Assembly: GCF_000382445.1 (NCBI RefSeq) | Contig: NZ_KB905475.1 | Location: forward strand, 124,001-188,000 | Direction of reading: 5' to 3' | Length of the DNA stretch: 64,000 bases | Source of the DNA: Phocaeicola massiliensis B84634 = Timone 84634 = DSM 17679 = JCM 13223 | Lineage (GTDB): Bacteria > Bacteroidota > Bacteroidia > Bacteroidales > Bacteroidaceae | In this document: positions 10,301 to 17,676 of the stretch, in pieces | Numbering within the stretch: position 1 is the stretch's first letter | How the letters are laid out: each line of letters starts with the position of its first letter | Notes under the pieces: generated by a model | Database searches by the model: none | What the model was told of the DNA's origin: nothing | Seen by the model: the letters and a program-made list of their open reading frames with translations, nothing else | Program-made: the position numbers and the translations under genes

Positions 10301-10665
10301 GTTTCCGTATCGTCTTCCAGTTCTATTTTAAAAGATGTTTTCCCATTCACCGCAATAAGTTTGTCCCGATATCCCACATAACTTACCACAATTACGGCAT
10401 CAACAGGAATGGAAAGTGTAAACTTTCCGTCTACATCGGTTATTGTTCCGTTTCCACTTTCTTTTTCACGAATCGTTGCACCAATCAATGGTTCGCCATT
10501 GCTGTCCACAACAACTCCAGACACCTGAATTTTTGTACGAACCTGTTCTGTAATAGGACTTTCCTTCATTTTATCATCAGCAACAGCATAAGGCACAGCC
10601 AATCCCCACATACCTGCTGATAACAACAGAATATTCCTAAACCACAAATAATTGAACTTTCCCAT
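7390..10665 (-). CDS. SusC/RagA family TonB-dependent outer-membrane transporter
   Basis: 1091 residues. Signal region at 1-30; carboxypeptidase-regulatory-like domain at about 47-120 (VSGVVVDSNGEPLIGATIREKES); the linker TLGEVVVVGYGIQKKANLSG; plug domain to about 260 with SINGGSPLILIDGVASDAEEMNRLLPEDVESLSVLKDASSAAIYGARAAFGVVLITTK in family order; then a 22-strand barrel ending in PFNRQYSFGINVTL. It imports the ligand captured by SusD, powered by TonB. There is no extra STN domain, so no sign of an attached anti-sigma signalling arm, and no regulator gene sits beside the locus. It is the first gene of the operon; a -7 box lies just upstream at 10689. Confidence 0.95.
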   Translation of the reverse strand: MGKFNYLWFRNILLLSAGMWGLAVPYAVADDKMKESPITEQVRTKIQVSGVVVDSNGEPLIGATIREKESGNGTITDVDGKFTLSIPVDAVIVVSYVGYRDKLIAVNGKTSFKIELEDDTETLGEVVVVGYGIQKKANLSGSVDQITSTQLEQRPMTDLSKGLQGMVPNLNVDFTSGEPGQAANINIRGEASINGGSPLILIDGVASDAEEMNRLLPEDVESLSVLKDASSAAIYGARAAFGVVLITTKQGKGDRIQVNYNNNFSWKRPSSLTEKTSDPYIYLKLKNIAVLNTPWSSGHVTSDERLEWARQRSDNPDGTEAIRLNPLDNTQWEYMGNRNWTNYFLDKSTFSQAHQLSISGATEKTKFYLSGGVDSEDGVFSGVVKNDKYIRYSMRGKVNYQIWNWLSVSNNTSFVSTTRKKPSYYNLSDFYDAEPHDMDVNPDGTWANSELGIALAQLVDGGEEKTVYDRLQSTFSAEMNFWERMLVLNANFTFSKSHEDYDWYKTKYRIGYGPDDVREQGTSRAYKGSTSELYTVLDLYATLTKSFDKHLVSGVLGFNQEYSRWDKFTADRYDIISTSLPSIGLSSGEQYVDETYKDWAIRGLFFRANYMYDNRYIFELNGRYDGTSRFPKNKRYGFFPSGSVAWRVDVEPFFEPLRSLFSQFKIRASYGSLGNQLVTEYGYIPSMNSSLGSYLIDGKLQQTVTAPGLVSPDYTWEQVRTLNGGIDLALWNNKLVVSFDIYRRDTKGMLTLGKELPGVLGKTEPKENAADLKTRGWELSVAYRDEFQLKGKPLNWGARFVLSDNRSWITKFDNPTKNLSQYYEGQELGEIWGLQSDGLFKSKEEIAALDETEIIPWGALEIVEGWPKYKDLDGDQRITKGTTVDKPGDLSVIGNSSPRFRFGLNLNAEWNGFDVSAFLHGIGKRDYYPVSYLYWSFYQQPYTGGQVHAFDFYRPTTDSDVEMAKHSQSYINAGLANQNLDSKYPVFQSWLADKNLGTGINGMGLAIPQTNYMLNGSYLRIKNITIGYTLPARWTKKTHLNRVRIYVSGDNLFEWSGLKKYFDPEAVTNSDSYGYVYPFNRQYSFGINVTL

Positions 10666-10688
10666 AAATACTTTAGATTAATTTGCCG

Positions 10689-10696
10689 CAAAAGTA
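10689..10696 (-). promoter_or_regulatory. -7 box of the susCD-phosphoesterase operon
   Basis: TACTTTTG on the minus strand matches the Bacteroidetes -7 consensus TAnnTTTG. It lies 24 bp before the susC ATG, so the leader would be very short. I see no TTTG -33 element at 19-21 bp, which would fit an activated promoter. Confidence 0.5.
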
Positions 10697-10870
10697 CAGT
10701 CGGGACGTTACGATGGCATGAACAGCCAATTTCATTATCTTAACCGAATGGTTAATTTTATATTACAAAAGCATTTGTTTTAATTTCAATCGGGCATTAT
10801 AAAAAAACTCCAAAGTCTTTTCAACCCTGCATCATTACGCTTAAATCATACAGGATATTCTAATGAAACA

Positions 10871-10904
10871 AAAATCCGGCTTCCCCCAATCGGGAGAAGC
10901 CGGA
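10871..10904 (-). terminator. Intrinsic terminator of rubrerythrin gene
   Basis: Inverted repeat TCCGGCTTC-ccccaatcggga-GAAGCCGGA at 10875-10904. On the minus strand it is followed by TTTTTG. It sits 27 bp past the rubrerythrin stop codon. Confidence 0.8.
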
Positions 10905-10931
10905 CACGGTAAACGGATAATTCTATCTCAA

Positions 10932-11510
10932 TTAATAATTGTTCTTCTTTACTTCAAAGTAAGCCTGCGGATGCAAACATGCCGGACATACTTCAGGAGC
11001 TTCTGTACCTACATAAATGTAACCACAGTTACGGCACTGCCATACAGTCTCTTCTGCTTTTTTGAATACTGTACCTTCTTCCACATTCTTCAATAAAGCC
11101 AAGTATCTTTCTTCATGGCCCTTTTCTGCTTCAGCAATTCTGCGATACATCGTAGCAATAGCAGGAAAACCTTCCTGATCGGCCACATCAGCAAAGTGAG
11201 GATAATCAGTCGTCCATTCTTCATTTTCTCCGGCAGCAGCGGCTTTCAGATTTTCCATTGTTGTACCGATCATACCTGCAGGATAGCTGGCAGTAATTTC
11301 TACCATACCACCTTCCAACCACTTAAACATACGTTTTGCATGTTCCTTTTCCTGATCAGCTGTTTCTGTGAAAATAGCAGCGATTTGTTCATAACCTTCT
11401 TTTTTTGCAGTACTTGCAAAATAAGTATAACGCATTCTAGCTTGTGATTCACCTGCAAATGAAGTTAACAAGTTTTTCTCTGTCTGTGTACCTTTAATGC
11501 TCTTAGCCAT
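10932..11510 (-). CDS. rbr: Rubrerythrin
   Basis: Cytoplasmic non-haem iron peroxidase that reduces hydrogen peroxide in anaerobes. 192 residues in the classic two-domain layout: a four-helix ferritin-like domain with diiron ligands in [21 protein letters not shown], and [15 protein letters not shown], then a C-terminal rubredoxin-like Fe(SCys)4 site built from [10 protein letters not shown] and CPACLHPQ. Length matches the family (about 190). It is a single-gene unit: a TATCTTTG -7 box lies at 11563-11570 upstream and an intrinsic terminator lies just downstream. Probably redox- or peroxide-responsive as in relatives, but no operator is recognisable. Confidence 0.96.
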   Translation of the reverse strand: MAKSIKGTQTEKNLLTSFAGESQARMRYTYFASTAKKEGYEQIAAIFTETADQEKEHAKRMFKWLEGGMVEITASYPAGMIGTTMENLKAAAAGENEEWTTDYPHFADVADQEGFPAIATMYRRIAEAEKGHEERYLALLKNVEEGTVFKKAEETVWQCRNCGYIYVGTEAPEVCPACLHPQAYFEVKKNNY

Positions 11511-11562
11511 AATTATTTGTTTTATTGGTTAGTTATTATTTTATTACCCTTGCCTTATACCA

Positions 11563-11570
11563 CAAAGATA
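11563..11570 (-). promoter_or_regulatory. -7 box for rubrerythrin gene
   Basis: TATCTTTG on the minus strand, 52 bp before the rbr start codon. The surrounding 11511-11863 interval is very AT-rich and holds only this box and the sulP promoter region. Confidence 0.45.
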
Positions 11571-11805
11571 TATATTATATTTCAAATTTGTATTTATTAC
11601 AATTATAATTTTATGTTTAATTAAACATTCTATTTATATAAAATAAACGCAATACGGCTTGAATATGTTCATCAACTACAAAAGTTTCTTAAACAAGAAA
11701 GCTATTTATGCTCAAACTCCCCAATAATATACGAAGAACACCCTTCATGCAACAAAAATAAGAACTTAAAATCAATAATCCCTTAATTTATAGATAAATT
11801 TTGTC

Positions 11806-11837
11806 TAATTTTGCACCTCCATTCTGTGTTGAACACA
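11806..11837 (+). promoter_or_regulatory. sulP promoter (-7 box) and leader palindrome
   Basis: TAATTTTG at 11806-11813 fits the TAnnTTTG -7 consensus and would give a leader of about 45 nt. Immediately downstream is a perfect 13-bp palindrome, TGTGTTGAACACA (11825-11837), placed where a repressor could bind; its protein is unknown. Confidence 0.4.
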
Positions 11838-11863
11838 TTTCGTAGCATAAAGTAAATTATAAA

Positions 11864-13546
11864 ATGAAAGCATTTGAATTTAAACCGAAGCTCTTCACTA
11901 CATTAAAAAATTATTCGAAGGAGAGCTTCATGGCCGACCTCATGGCCGGCATTATCGTAGGTATCGTTGCACTTCCTCTGGCTATTGCATTTGGTATTGC
12001 TTCAGGAGTATCTCCCGAAAAAGGTATTATCACTGCTATTGTTGCAGGCTTTATCATTTCTTTATTGGGAGGAAGCAAAGTACAAATCGGCGGACCGACA
12101 GGCGCGTTTATCGTTATCATCTACGGTATCATACAAGAATATGGCATCAGCGGACTGACAGTGGCAACACTGATGGCAGGTGTACTCCTTGTTTTATTAG
12201 GAGTGTTTAAACTGGGAGCTGTCATCAAATTCATTCCCTATCCCATCATTGTCGGCTTTACCAGTGGTATTGCCGTTACCATCTTCACTACACAGATAGC
12301 TGATATCTTCGGACTCAACTTTGGCGGAGAGAAAGTCCCCGGAGACTTTATCGGCAAATGGATGATTTATTTCCGCCACTTTGATACAGTAAACTGGTGG
12401 AATGCCATTGTCAGTGTGGTCAGTGTATTCATCATTGCCATCACTCCCAAATTCTCAAAAAAGATTCCCGGTTCGTTAATATCCATCATCGTAGTGACGA
12501 TTGCAGTCTATCTGATGAAAACATACGGAGGAATTACCTGCATTGATACGATTGGCGACCGATTCACCATTCAATCACAACTTCCCGATGCAGTGGTACC
12601 CGAATTGAATTGGGAAGCAATCAAGAACTTGTTTCCCGTAGCCATCACAATTGCTGTATTGGGTGCCATCGAATCATTACTTTCGGCTGCCGTTGCCGAC
12701 GGTGTAATCGGTGACCGTCATGATTCAAACACAGAGCTGATAGCCCAAGGTGCAGCCAATATCATCGCTCCTCTTTTCGGAGGTATTCCTGCTACCGGAG
12801 CCATCGCACGTACCATGACCAATATCAACAATGGGGGAAAGTCTCCGGTGGCCGGCATTATTCATGCTGTCGTATTACTGCTCATCCTGCTCTTCCTGAT
12901 GCCGTTGGCACAATACATCCCGATGGCTTGTCTGGCCGGCGTGTTAGTCATTGTATCTTATAACATGAGTGGCTGGCGTACCTTTAAAGCATTACTCAAG
13001 AATCCGAAATCGGACGTGACAGTGTTATTGATCACTTTCTTCCTGACAGTCATTTTCGACTTGACAGTCGCTATTGAAGTAGGATTGCTGATTGCCTGCG
13101 TGCTATTTATGAAACGCGTTATGGAAACCACCGATATTTCGGTTATCAAGAATGAAATCGATCCTAATAATGAATCCGATTTGGAAGTGCACGAAGAGCA
13201 TCTCATGGTTCCCGAAGGCGTAGAAGTATACGAAATCAATGGTCCGTATTTCTTCGGCATCGCCACTAAATTTGAAGAAATCATGTCTGAACTGGGCGAC
13301 CGCCCGAAAGTGCGTATCATCCGTATGCGTAAAGTGCCGTTCATTGATTCTACCGGTATTCACAACCTCACTAACCTTTGTGAAATGTCTAAGAAAGAAA
13401 ATATCCATATCGTACTTTCAGGCGTAAACGAAAAGGTGCATAAAGTATTGGAGAAAGCCGGTTTTTATGACTTGCTCGGCGAAGACAACATTTGTCCCAA
13501 TATCAATGTAGCTCTGGAGAAAGCCAAAGCCATTGTAGAGAAATAA
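11864..13546 (+). CDS. SulP family inorganic anion transporter (SLC26-like) with STAS domain
   Basis: 560 residues. The transmembrane domain, about residues 20-410, opens with the family signature SFMADLMAGIIVGIVALPLAIAFGIASG and carries GGPTGAFIVI, IGFTSGIAV-like and GGIPATGAIARTMTNI motifs of the transport core. A cytoplasmic STAS domain follows at about 440-550 (YEINGPYFFGIATKFEEIM..., VPFIDSTGIHNL). Probably a proton- or sodium-coupled importer of sulfate, bicarbonate or dicarboxylate; the substrate is not decided by the sequence. Monocistronic, with a promoter just upstream and a large stem-loop after the stop. Confidence 0.92.
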   Translation: MKAFEFKPKLFTTLKNYSKESFMADLMAGIIVGIVALPLAIAFGIASGVSPEKGIITAIVAGFIISLLGGSKVQIGGPTGAFIVIIYGIIQEYGISGLTVATLMAGVLLVLLGVFKLGAVIKFIPYPIIVGFTSGIAVTIFTTQIADIFGLNFGGEKVPGDFIGKWMIYFRHFDTVNWWNAIVSVVSVFIIAITPKFSKKIPGSLISIIVVTIAVYLMKTYGGITCIDTIGDRFTIQSQLPDAVVPELNWEAIKNLFPVAITIAVLGAIESLLSAAVADGVIGDRHDSNTELIAQGAANIIAPLFGGIPATGAIARTMTNINNGGKSPVAGIIHAVVLLLILLFLMPLAQYIPMACLAGVLVIVSYNMSGWRTFKALLKNPKSDVTVLLITFFLTVIFDLTVAIEVGLLIACVLFMKRVMETTDISVIKNEIDPNNESDLEVHEEHLMVPEGVEVYEINGPYFFGIATKFEEIMSELGDRPKVRIIRMRKVPFIDSTGIHNLTNLCEMSKKENIHIVLSGVNEKVHKVLEKAGFYDLLGEDNICPNINVALEKAKAIVEK

Positions 13547-13570
13547 AACAATTATACCAAAAATAGGTGT

Positions 13571-13640
13571 CGTTACTCGTTCGTTTAGCTACCTTCATGG
13601 TTAATTATTGCCATGTAGGAGGCAAAACAAACGAGTAACG
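13571..13640. terminator. Long stem-loop between convergent genes
   Basis: Outer arms CGTTACTCGTT (13571-13581) and AACGAGTAACG (13630-13640) are perfectly complementary. A second, nested stem pairs CCTTCATGG (13592-13600) with CCATGTAGG (13611-13619) with one mismatch. It begins 24 bp after the sulP stop and also lies just past the end of the minus-strand small gene at 13648, so it may terminate or stabilise transcripts from both sides. There is no strong U-run. Confidence 0.45.
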
Positions 13641-13647
13641 TTCATTT

Positions 13648-13836
13648 TTACTTCTTGCAAATCAAGTACCATACCACAGAAGAAGCGTCTAAAAAATAGA
13701 CAGCAAAGAAATCCCTGTATTGTGATACCCAATCAAAATGAAACGAACAAAATAAAGAAAAGGCGTATAATACCCATAGCCCCCATCCTATAGCTCTTCT
13801 TTTTTCATTGACTAACCTCCCAACGATTATTATCAT
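13648..13836 (-). CDS. Small hydrophobic protein, unknown
   Basis: 62 codons overlapping the 3' end of the small secreted-protein gene by 32 bp. It reads MIIIVGRLVNEKRR followed by two hydrophobic segments (IGWGLWVLYAFSLFCSF and FFAVYFLDASSVVWYLI), so a two-pass membrane protein is possible. It lies downstream of promoter A (14054) on the same strand and could be translated by coupling. No homology recognised; the overlap and lack of a clear ribosome-binding site keep confidence low. Confidence 0.3.
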   Translation of the reverse strand: MIIIVGRLVNEKRRAIGWGLWVLYAFSLFCSFHFDWVSQYRDFFAVYFLDASSVVWYLICKK

Positions 13837-14005
13837 CCAAACAAATTACTGAGTCAAACGGAATACTAGCCTCAGTATTACAAACCTGGACGTTGGGCAA
13901 ACTCTGCATTGATTTTACACCAACATCAGAAGCTTCTTCCGGGAAGCAGAAAACGAACAAACTCCCTATAGACACAAATAATGAATAAACAGAGAAAAAA
14001 TGCAT
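13805..14005 (-). CDS. Small secreted or membrane-anchored protein, unknown
   Basis: 66 residues: a hydrophobic N-terminus (MHFFSVYSLFVSIGSLFVFC) that looks like a signal sequence, then a polar tail ending DDNNRWEVSQ with two further cysteines. It has no double-glycine leader. It is the first gene after a perfectly formed copy of the cluster's promoter (operator 14083-14110, -7 box 14054-14061), leader about 45 nt, so it should be expressed together with the peptide exporter and peptides. Role unknown; a secreted helper, lipid-attached immunity factor or signal peptide are all possible. Confidence 0.5.
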   Translation of the reverse strand: MHFFSVYSLFVSIGSLFVFCFPEEASDVGVKSMQSLPNVQVCNTEASIPFDSVICLDDNNRWEVSQ

Positions 14006-14053
14006 ACCTATAAGTTTTTAATTAGTTAGTAAATTGTATTCATGTTAATATCA

Positions 14054-14110
14054 CAAATGTAAATCGCTCTTCCCAAACTCTGTGTTATTGGATTGTTATC
14101 GTCATGTTAA
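14054..14110 (-). promoter_or_regulatory. Cluster promoter A (three 11-bp repeats + -7 box)
   Basis: On the plus strand TGTTAT starts at 14083 and 14094, and TGTTAA at 14105: exact 11-bp steps. The minus-strand -7 box TACATTTG is at 14054-14061. From the box to the first GTTA (14084) there are 22 bp. No TTTG -33 element, as expected if a response regulator bound to the repeats replaces it. Drives the gene at 13805-14005. Confidence 0.75.
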
Positions 14111-14144
14111 TTGTGTATCTATAGAATTTGAGACTTTGATGTTG

Positions 14145-15491
14145 CTAATTCAAAACAATTTCTAAGTCCGCTAAAGAGTGGCATGAATAAAATGCCAATA
14201 TCCGTTCTTTCAGTAAATAGGTATATTTAGCTTGTGATTGTTGGGACAACGCATCTGCCAATTTCATTTTTATCTCATTATACTCATATACAGCCGACTT
14301 TCCAGCCATATACTTCTCTAACGCATACCGATGCGCCTCCCGATTGGCAACTACCGCTTTGGTAGTAGACTCGTATTTCTCAAAAGCTGCCAGCGCATCC
14401 ATATATGCTTTCTCAATATCCTTATAGAGGCTTTTCTTTTCATTTTCCAATGACAAGCGGGCATTATTCTCTTCCAAACGCGCTGTTTTTACCTGATTCC
14501 TGGTAGAGAAGCGGTCAAAAAGAGGGATGCTTAATGTGAAATAAATGCTTTTCTGCATATTGTTTTTAAACTGCTGATGAAAAGATGGATTCATTGCACC
14601 ACGAGAATAATAGTAACCGGTATTGATTCCGGCACCCAAAGAAAGCTGCGGGTAATATCCTGACTTGACAACTTTTATACTTTTCACTTTACTCTGCAAA
14701 GAATAATGAGCTTGCTTTATTTGAGGCATACAGCTTAATGCCGAGGCATAAATCCCCTCAGGAGTGACAGACTCCATAGAAACTATACTTTCATCCAAAG
14801 AATCTACATCAAAATACTCCTCACCCTTCAACTCCATCAATTGCATCAAGTCAAGAAAAGAAAGCCGCAGCGAGTTCCTGGCTTCTGTTGCCACCAGTTC
14901 ATCATCAGCTAATTGAGCTTTTATATCATATAATTGAGACTGCGGAACTTTTCCATTCTCTATCAGAATCCGTGTTCTGATTTCTTGTTCTTTTGTCAAC
15001 CGGATTTGTTCTTGAGCGATACGATAAATTTCTTTATTCAACAGTATCTGAAAATAATAGTTGGTTACATTGAGTGACAAGTTGTTTTCTATCAATTCCT
15101 TATTTGCCTCGGCCGCCAATACATCGAATTTATTTCGAGAAATGGATGCACTTGTTTTGAATCCGGTAAAAAGAGGCATTTCGGTACTGGCAGAGAATGA
15201 AGAATTTTGTATGTTTCTATCCTCATAGGTATTATCCTGATTCAAAGCCCTGCCAAAAGAAAAACGTTGTGAAGCTCCTACATTCAGATTGGGCAGAAAA
15301 CTGCTCTTCAGTGTATTTCTCTCTACTTTTAAACTTTTAATCCGGTTTTGACTCTGTTTCACCTCTATATTGTGCAGTATGGCATAATCTATACATTCTT
15401 TGAGACTCCACTTCTTATTTTGTGCTTGCATATTTGCTATCAATGCGATGGCTGCAACAGTTACAACTATTAACTTTTTCATACTATTCAT
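14145..15491 (-). CDS. TolC family outer-membrane efflux protein
   Basis: 448 residues: a signal peptide (MKKLIVVTVAAIALIANMQAQ, with an alternative start at 15482), then two TolC-type repeats with long coiled-coil alpha-helical segments (SLKECIDYAILHNIEVKQSQNRIKSL... and AYMDALAAFEKYESTTKAVVANREAHRYALEKYMAGKSAVYEYNEIK in order) alternating with barrel strands such as SFSASTEMPLFTGF and IYFTLSIPLFDRF. It forms the outer-membrane channel of a type I secretion system. It starts 3 bp after the ABC exporter gene ends, as third gene of the HlyD-ABC-TolC operon, so the complete export path for the double-glycine peptides is encoded here. Confidence 0.9.
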   Translation of the reverse strand: MNSMKKLIVVTVAAIALIANMQAQNKKWSLKECIDYAILHNIEVKQSQNRIKSLKVERNTLKSSFLPNLNVGASQRFSFGRALNQDNTYEDRNIQNSSFSASTEMPLFTGFKTSASISRNKFDVLAAEANKELIENNLSLNVTNYYFQILLNKEIYRIAQEQIRLTKEQEIRTRILIENGKVPQSQLYDIKAQLADDELVATEARNSLRLSFLDLMQLMELKGEEYFDVDSLDESIVSMESVTPEGIYASALSCMPQIKQAHYSLQSKVKSIKVVKSGYYPQLSLGAGINTGYYYSRGAMNPSFHQQFKNNMQKSIYFTLSIPLFDRFSTRNQVKTARLEENNARLSLENEKKSLYKDIEKAYMDALAAFEKYESTTKAVVANREAHRYALEKYMAGKSAVYEYNEIKMKLADALSQQSQAKYTYLLKERILAFYSCHSLADLEIVLN

Positions 15492-15494
15492 TCT

Positions 15495-17663
15495 TTAACC
15501 TATTTCATCAAACTGTTCCTTCCACAAACGATGATACATTCCATCCGAATTGAACAATTCTTCATGAGTACCTGCCTCAACTACTTGTCCCTTATCAATC
15601 ACCACAATCTTATCTGCATTCTTCACTGTACTCAACCGATGAGCAATCACGATAATCGTTTTCCCCTTCCGTGCCAATGCATCAAGTGTCTGCTTTACAT
15701 AGCGTTCGGAAATAGAATCAAGCGAAGATGTCGCCTCATCAAAAATAAGTATCTCCGGCTCTTTATATAAGGCACGCGCTATAGCAAGCCGCTGCCGCTC
15801 GCCACCCGACAAGGATGCACCATGTTCACCGATATAAGTCCGGTACTCCTTAGGCAAACCATCTATAAAATCCTTTAAACCTAATTGTTCCGTCAAATCT
15901 ACAATTTTCTTCATGTCCGGATGCAAATCGCCTACCGCTATATTCTCTGCAATGCTGCCGGCAAATAATTCAATCTGTTGAGGTACTGTTCCCACCCGGC
16001 GACGAAGACTGCGGTTATCTATTTGCGCAATATCATAATCGCCTATGCGAATGCGGCCCTCCTGTATAGGATAAATATGCTGTAATAACGAAATCAAAGT
16101 CGTCTTGCCCGACCCGCTTTCTCCCACTATAGCAGTAGTCTTCCCCTTTTCTATCTTCAAGCTCAATTCCTTGAACACATCCTTGCGCGAACCATAGCGA
16201 AACGAAACATTCTCAAACATAATATCGCCCACCATATCCGGTTCTAATATTATCTTTTGGTTATTATCCTGTTCACGTTCCAAGTCCATAATCTGGAATA
16301 AGCGGTCGGCAGCAATCAGTGCATCCTGGATAGTCTGATTGGAAGAAATCAGCGAGCCGATAGGAGAAATTACATAACCAACCAAAGAATAAAACACCAT
16401 CAGAGCGCCGGGTGTCAACTCCTGATCAACCACCAAAAGACTTCCTAACCAAAGAACGGCAATCGTAATGCCTGTAGATACAAACTGAATGCCGCCTTGC
16501 GCCATAATGGAACCATATATACTGCGATATGTATTCTTTAATAAATGTACGAAACGAGTTTCCGTCTTCAAATTAGCATATTCTTCTATACCGAATCGTT
16601 TGATAGTAGAAATAGAATTAAGAGATTCCACCAATTGCGCTTCCAAATCAGCACTACTTTCCATAATACCGCGCTGATATTTCCGGTTCAATTTGTTAAA
16701 CCCCCAGAAAATAAGCAGGAATAAGGGAGCAGACACTAAAGTAATCAATGCCAACTCCCAGGAATAAACAAACATAAGGCATACAGAGAAAACAAGAATC
16801 ATGATGTTAACCACCAAATCCAACGAAACATTATTGATAAAATTACGGATTTTCACTGCATCATTGACGCGCGAAATAATTTCACCTACGCGCATCGTAT
16901 CAAAGAATTGTTGAGGTAAAGTCAACAGATGCTTATAATATCCCAAAATAAGTGCAGCATCAATCCGTTGCCCTGTTTTTAAAGCCAGAATACTTTTCAT
17001 TGCTCCGATAAAAGTCCGCAATAACAGGATGACCAGCATGATAACTCCCATGAGATTAAGCAAATTGATATTTTTATCTACCAATACATAATCTGTAATT
17101 TTACCTACATAGATGGAGGTAGATAAACCCAAGATACTATAAATAAGCGCACCAAACACGGCTTGCAGCATCACGCTTTTATGAGGAGCCAGCAGAGAAA
17201 AGAACTTCTTTGTCATACCGGTTTTCATGTTTCCGGTCTTGAAAGTTTCTTCCGGTTCCAATAACACCAGTACACCGGTCCACATTTTCTCAAATTCCTG
17301 ATTGGTCACGCGATGCATCCGCCCGTCACCCGGATCCATATATTCTATGTATTCTTTCTTTTTCTCCACCTTATATATCACTACAAAATGCTGAAGTTGT
17401 TCGTGTACTATAACATGAGCAATAACAGGTTTAGGAACAATATACAATGCCTCGAATTTAGCTCGCACTCCTTTAGCTGACAAGCCCAACTTATTAGCAG
17501 CCTCTATCAACCCCAAAATATTTGTTCCCTTCTGGTCGGTAAACGCATATTGGCGGATACGTGCAATGGGAAACTGCAAACCATAATAGGCACATACGGA
17601 AGCCAGACAAGCCGCTCCGCAATCCGTAATATCAAACTGTTTGATTTTAACTCCTTTTTTCAT
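15495..17663 (-). CDS. C39-peptidase ABC exporter for double-glycine peptides (PCAT)
   Basis: 722 residues in three parts. Residues 1-135 are a C39 bacteriocin-processing peptidase with Q9 and C15 (QFDITDCGAACL), H92 and D110 as the catalytic set. Residues about 155-440 are the six-helix ABC membrane domain. The last ~230 residues are the ATPase, with Walker A GESGSGKTT, signature LSGGERQR and Walker B ILIFDEATSSLD. Such exporters cut leader peptides after Gly-Gly and move the released peptide across the inner membrane. The catalytic residues are intact. Encoded between HlyD and TolC homologues and next to five Gly-Gly-leader peptides, which are its evident substrates. Confidence 0.95.
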   Translation of the reverse strand: MKKGVKIKQFDITDCGAACLASVCAYYGLQFPIARIRQYAFTDQKGTNILGLIEAANKLGLSAKGVRAKFEALYIVPKPVIAHVIVHEQLQHFVVIYKVEKKKEYIEYMDPGDGRMHRVTNQEFEKMWTGVLVLLEPEETFKTGNMKTGMTKKFFSLLAPHKSVMLQAVFGALIYSILGLSTSIYVGKITDYVLVDKNINLLNLMGVIMLVILLLRTFIGAMKSILALKTGQRIDAALILGYYKHLLTLPQQFFDTMRVGEIISRVNDAVKIRNFINNVSLDLVVNIMILVFSVCLMFVYSWELALITLVSAPLFLLIFWGFNKLNRKYQRGIMESSADLEAQLVESLNSISTIKRFGIEEYANLKTETRFVHLLKNTYRSIYGSIMAQGGIQFVSTGITIAVLWLGSLLVVDQELTPGALMVFYSLVGYVISPIGSLISSNQTIQDALIAADRLFQIMDLEREQDNNQKIILEPDMVGDIMFENVSFRYGSRKDVFKELSLKIEKGKTTAIVGESGSGKTTLISLLQHIYPIQEGRIRIGDYDIAQIDNRSLRRRVGTVPQQIELFAGSIAENIAVGDLHPDMKKIVDLTEQLGLKDFIDGLPKEYRTYIGEHGASLSGGERQRLAIARALYKEPEILIFDEATSSLDSISERYVKQTLDALARKGKTIIVIAHRLSTVKNADKIVVIDKGQVVEAGTHEELFNSDGMYHRLWKEQFDEIG

Positions 17664-17676
17664 CTTGCATTCGTGT

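Noticed and set aside
13571-13640. Stem-loop after sulP considered as a miniature transposable element
   Set aside because: No target-site duplication and no second copy seen in the window; terminator role is simpler.
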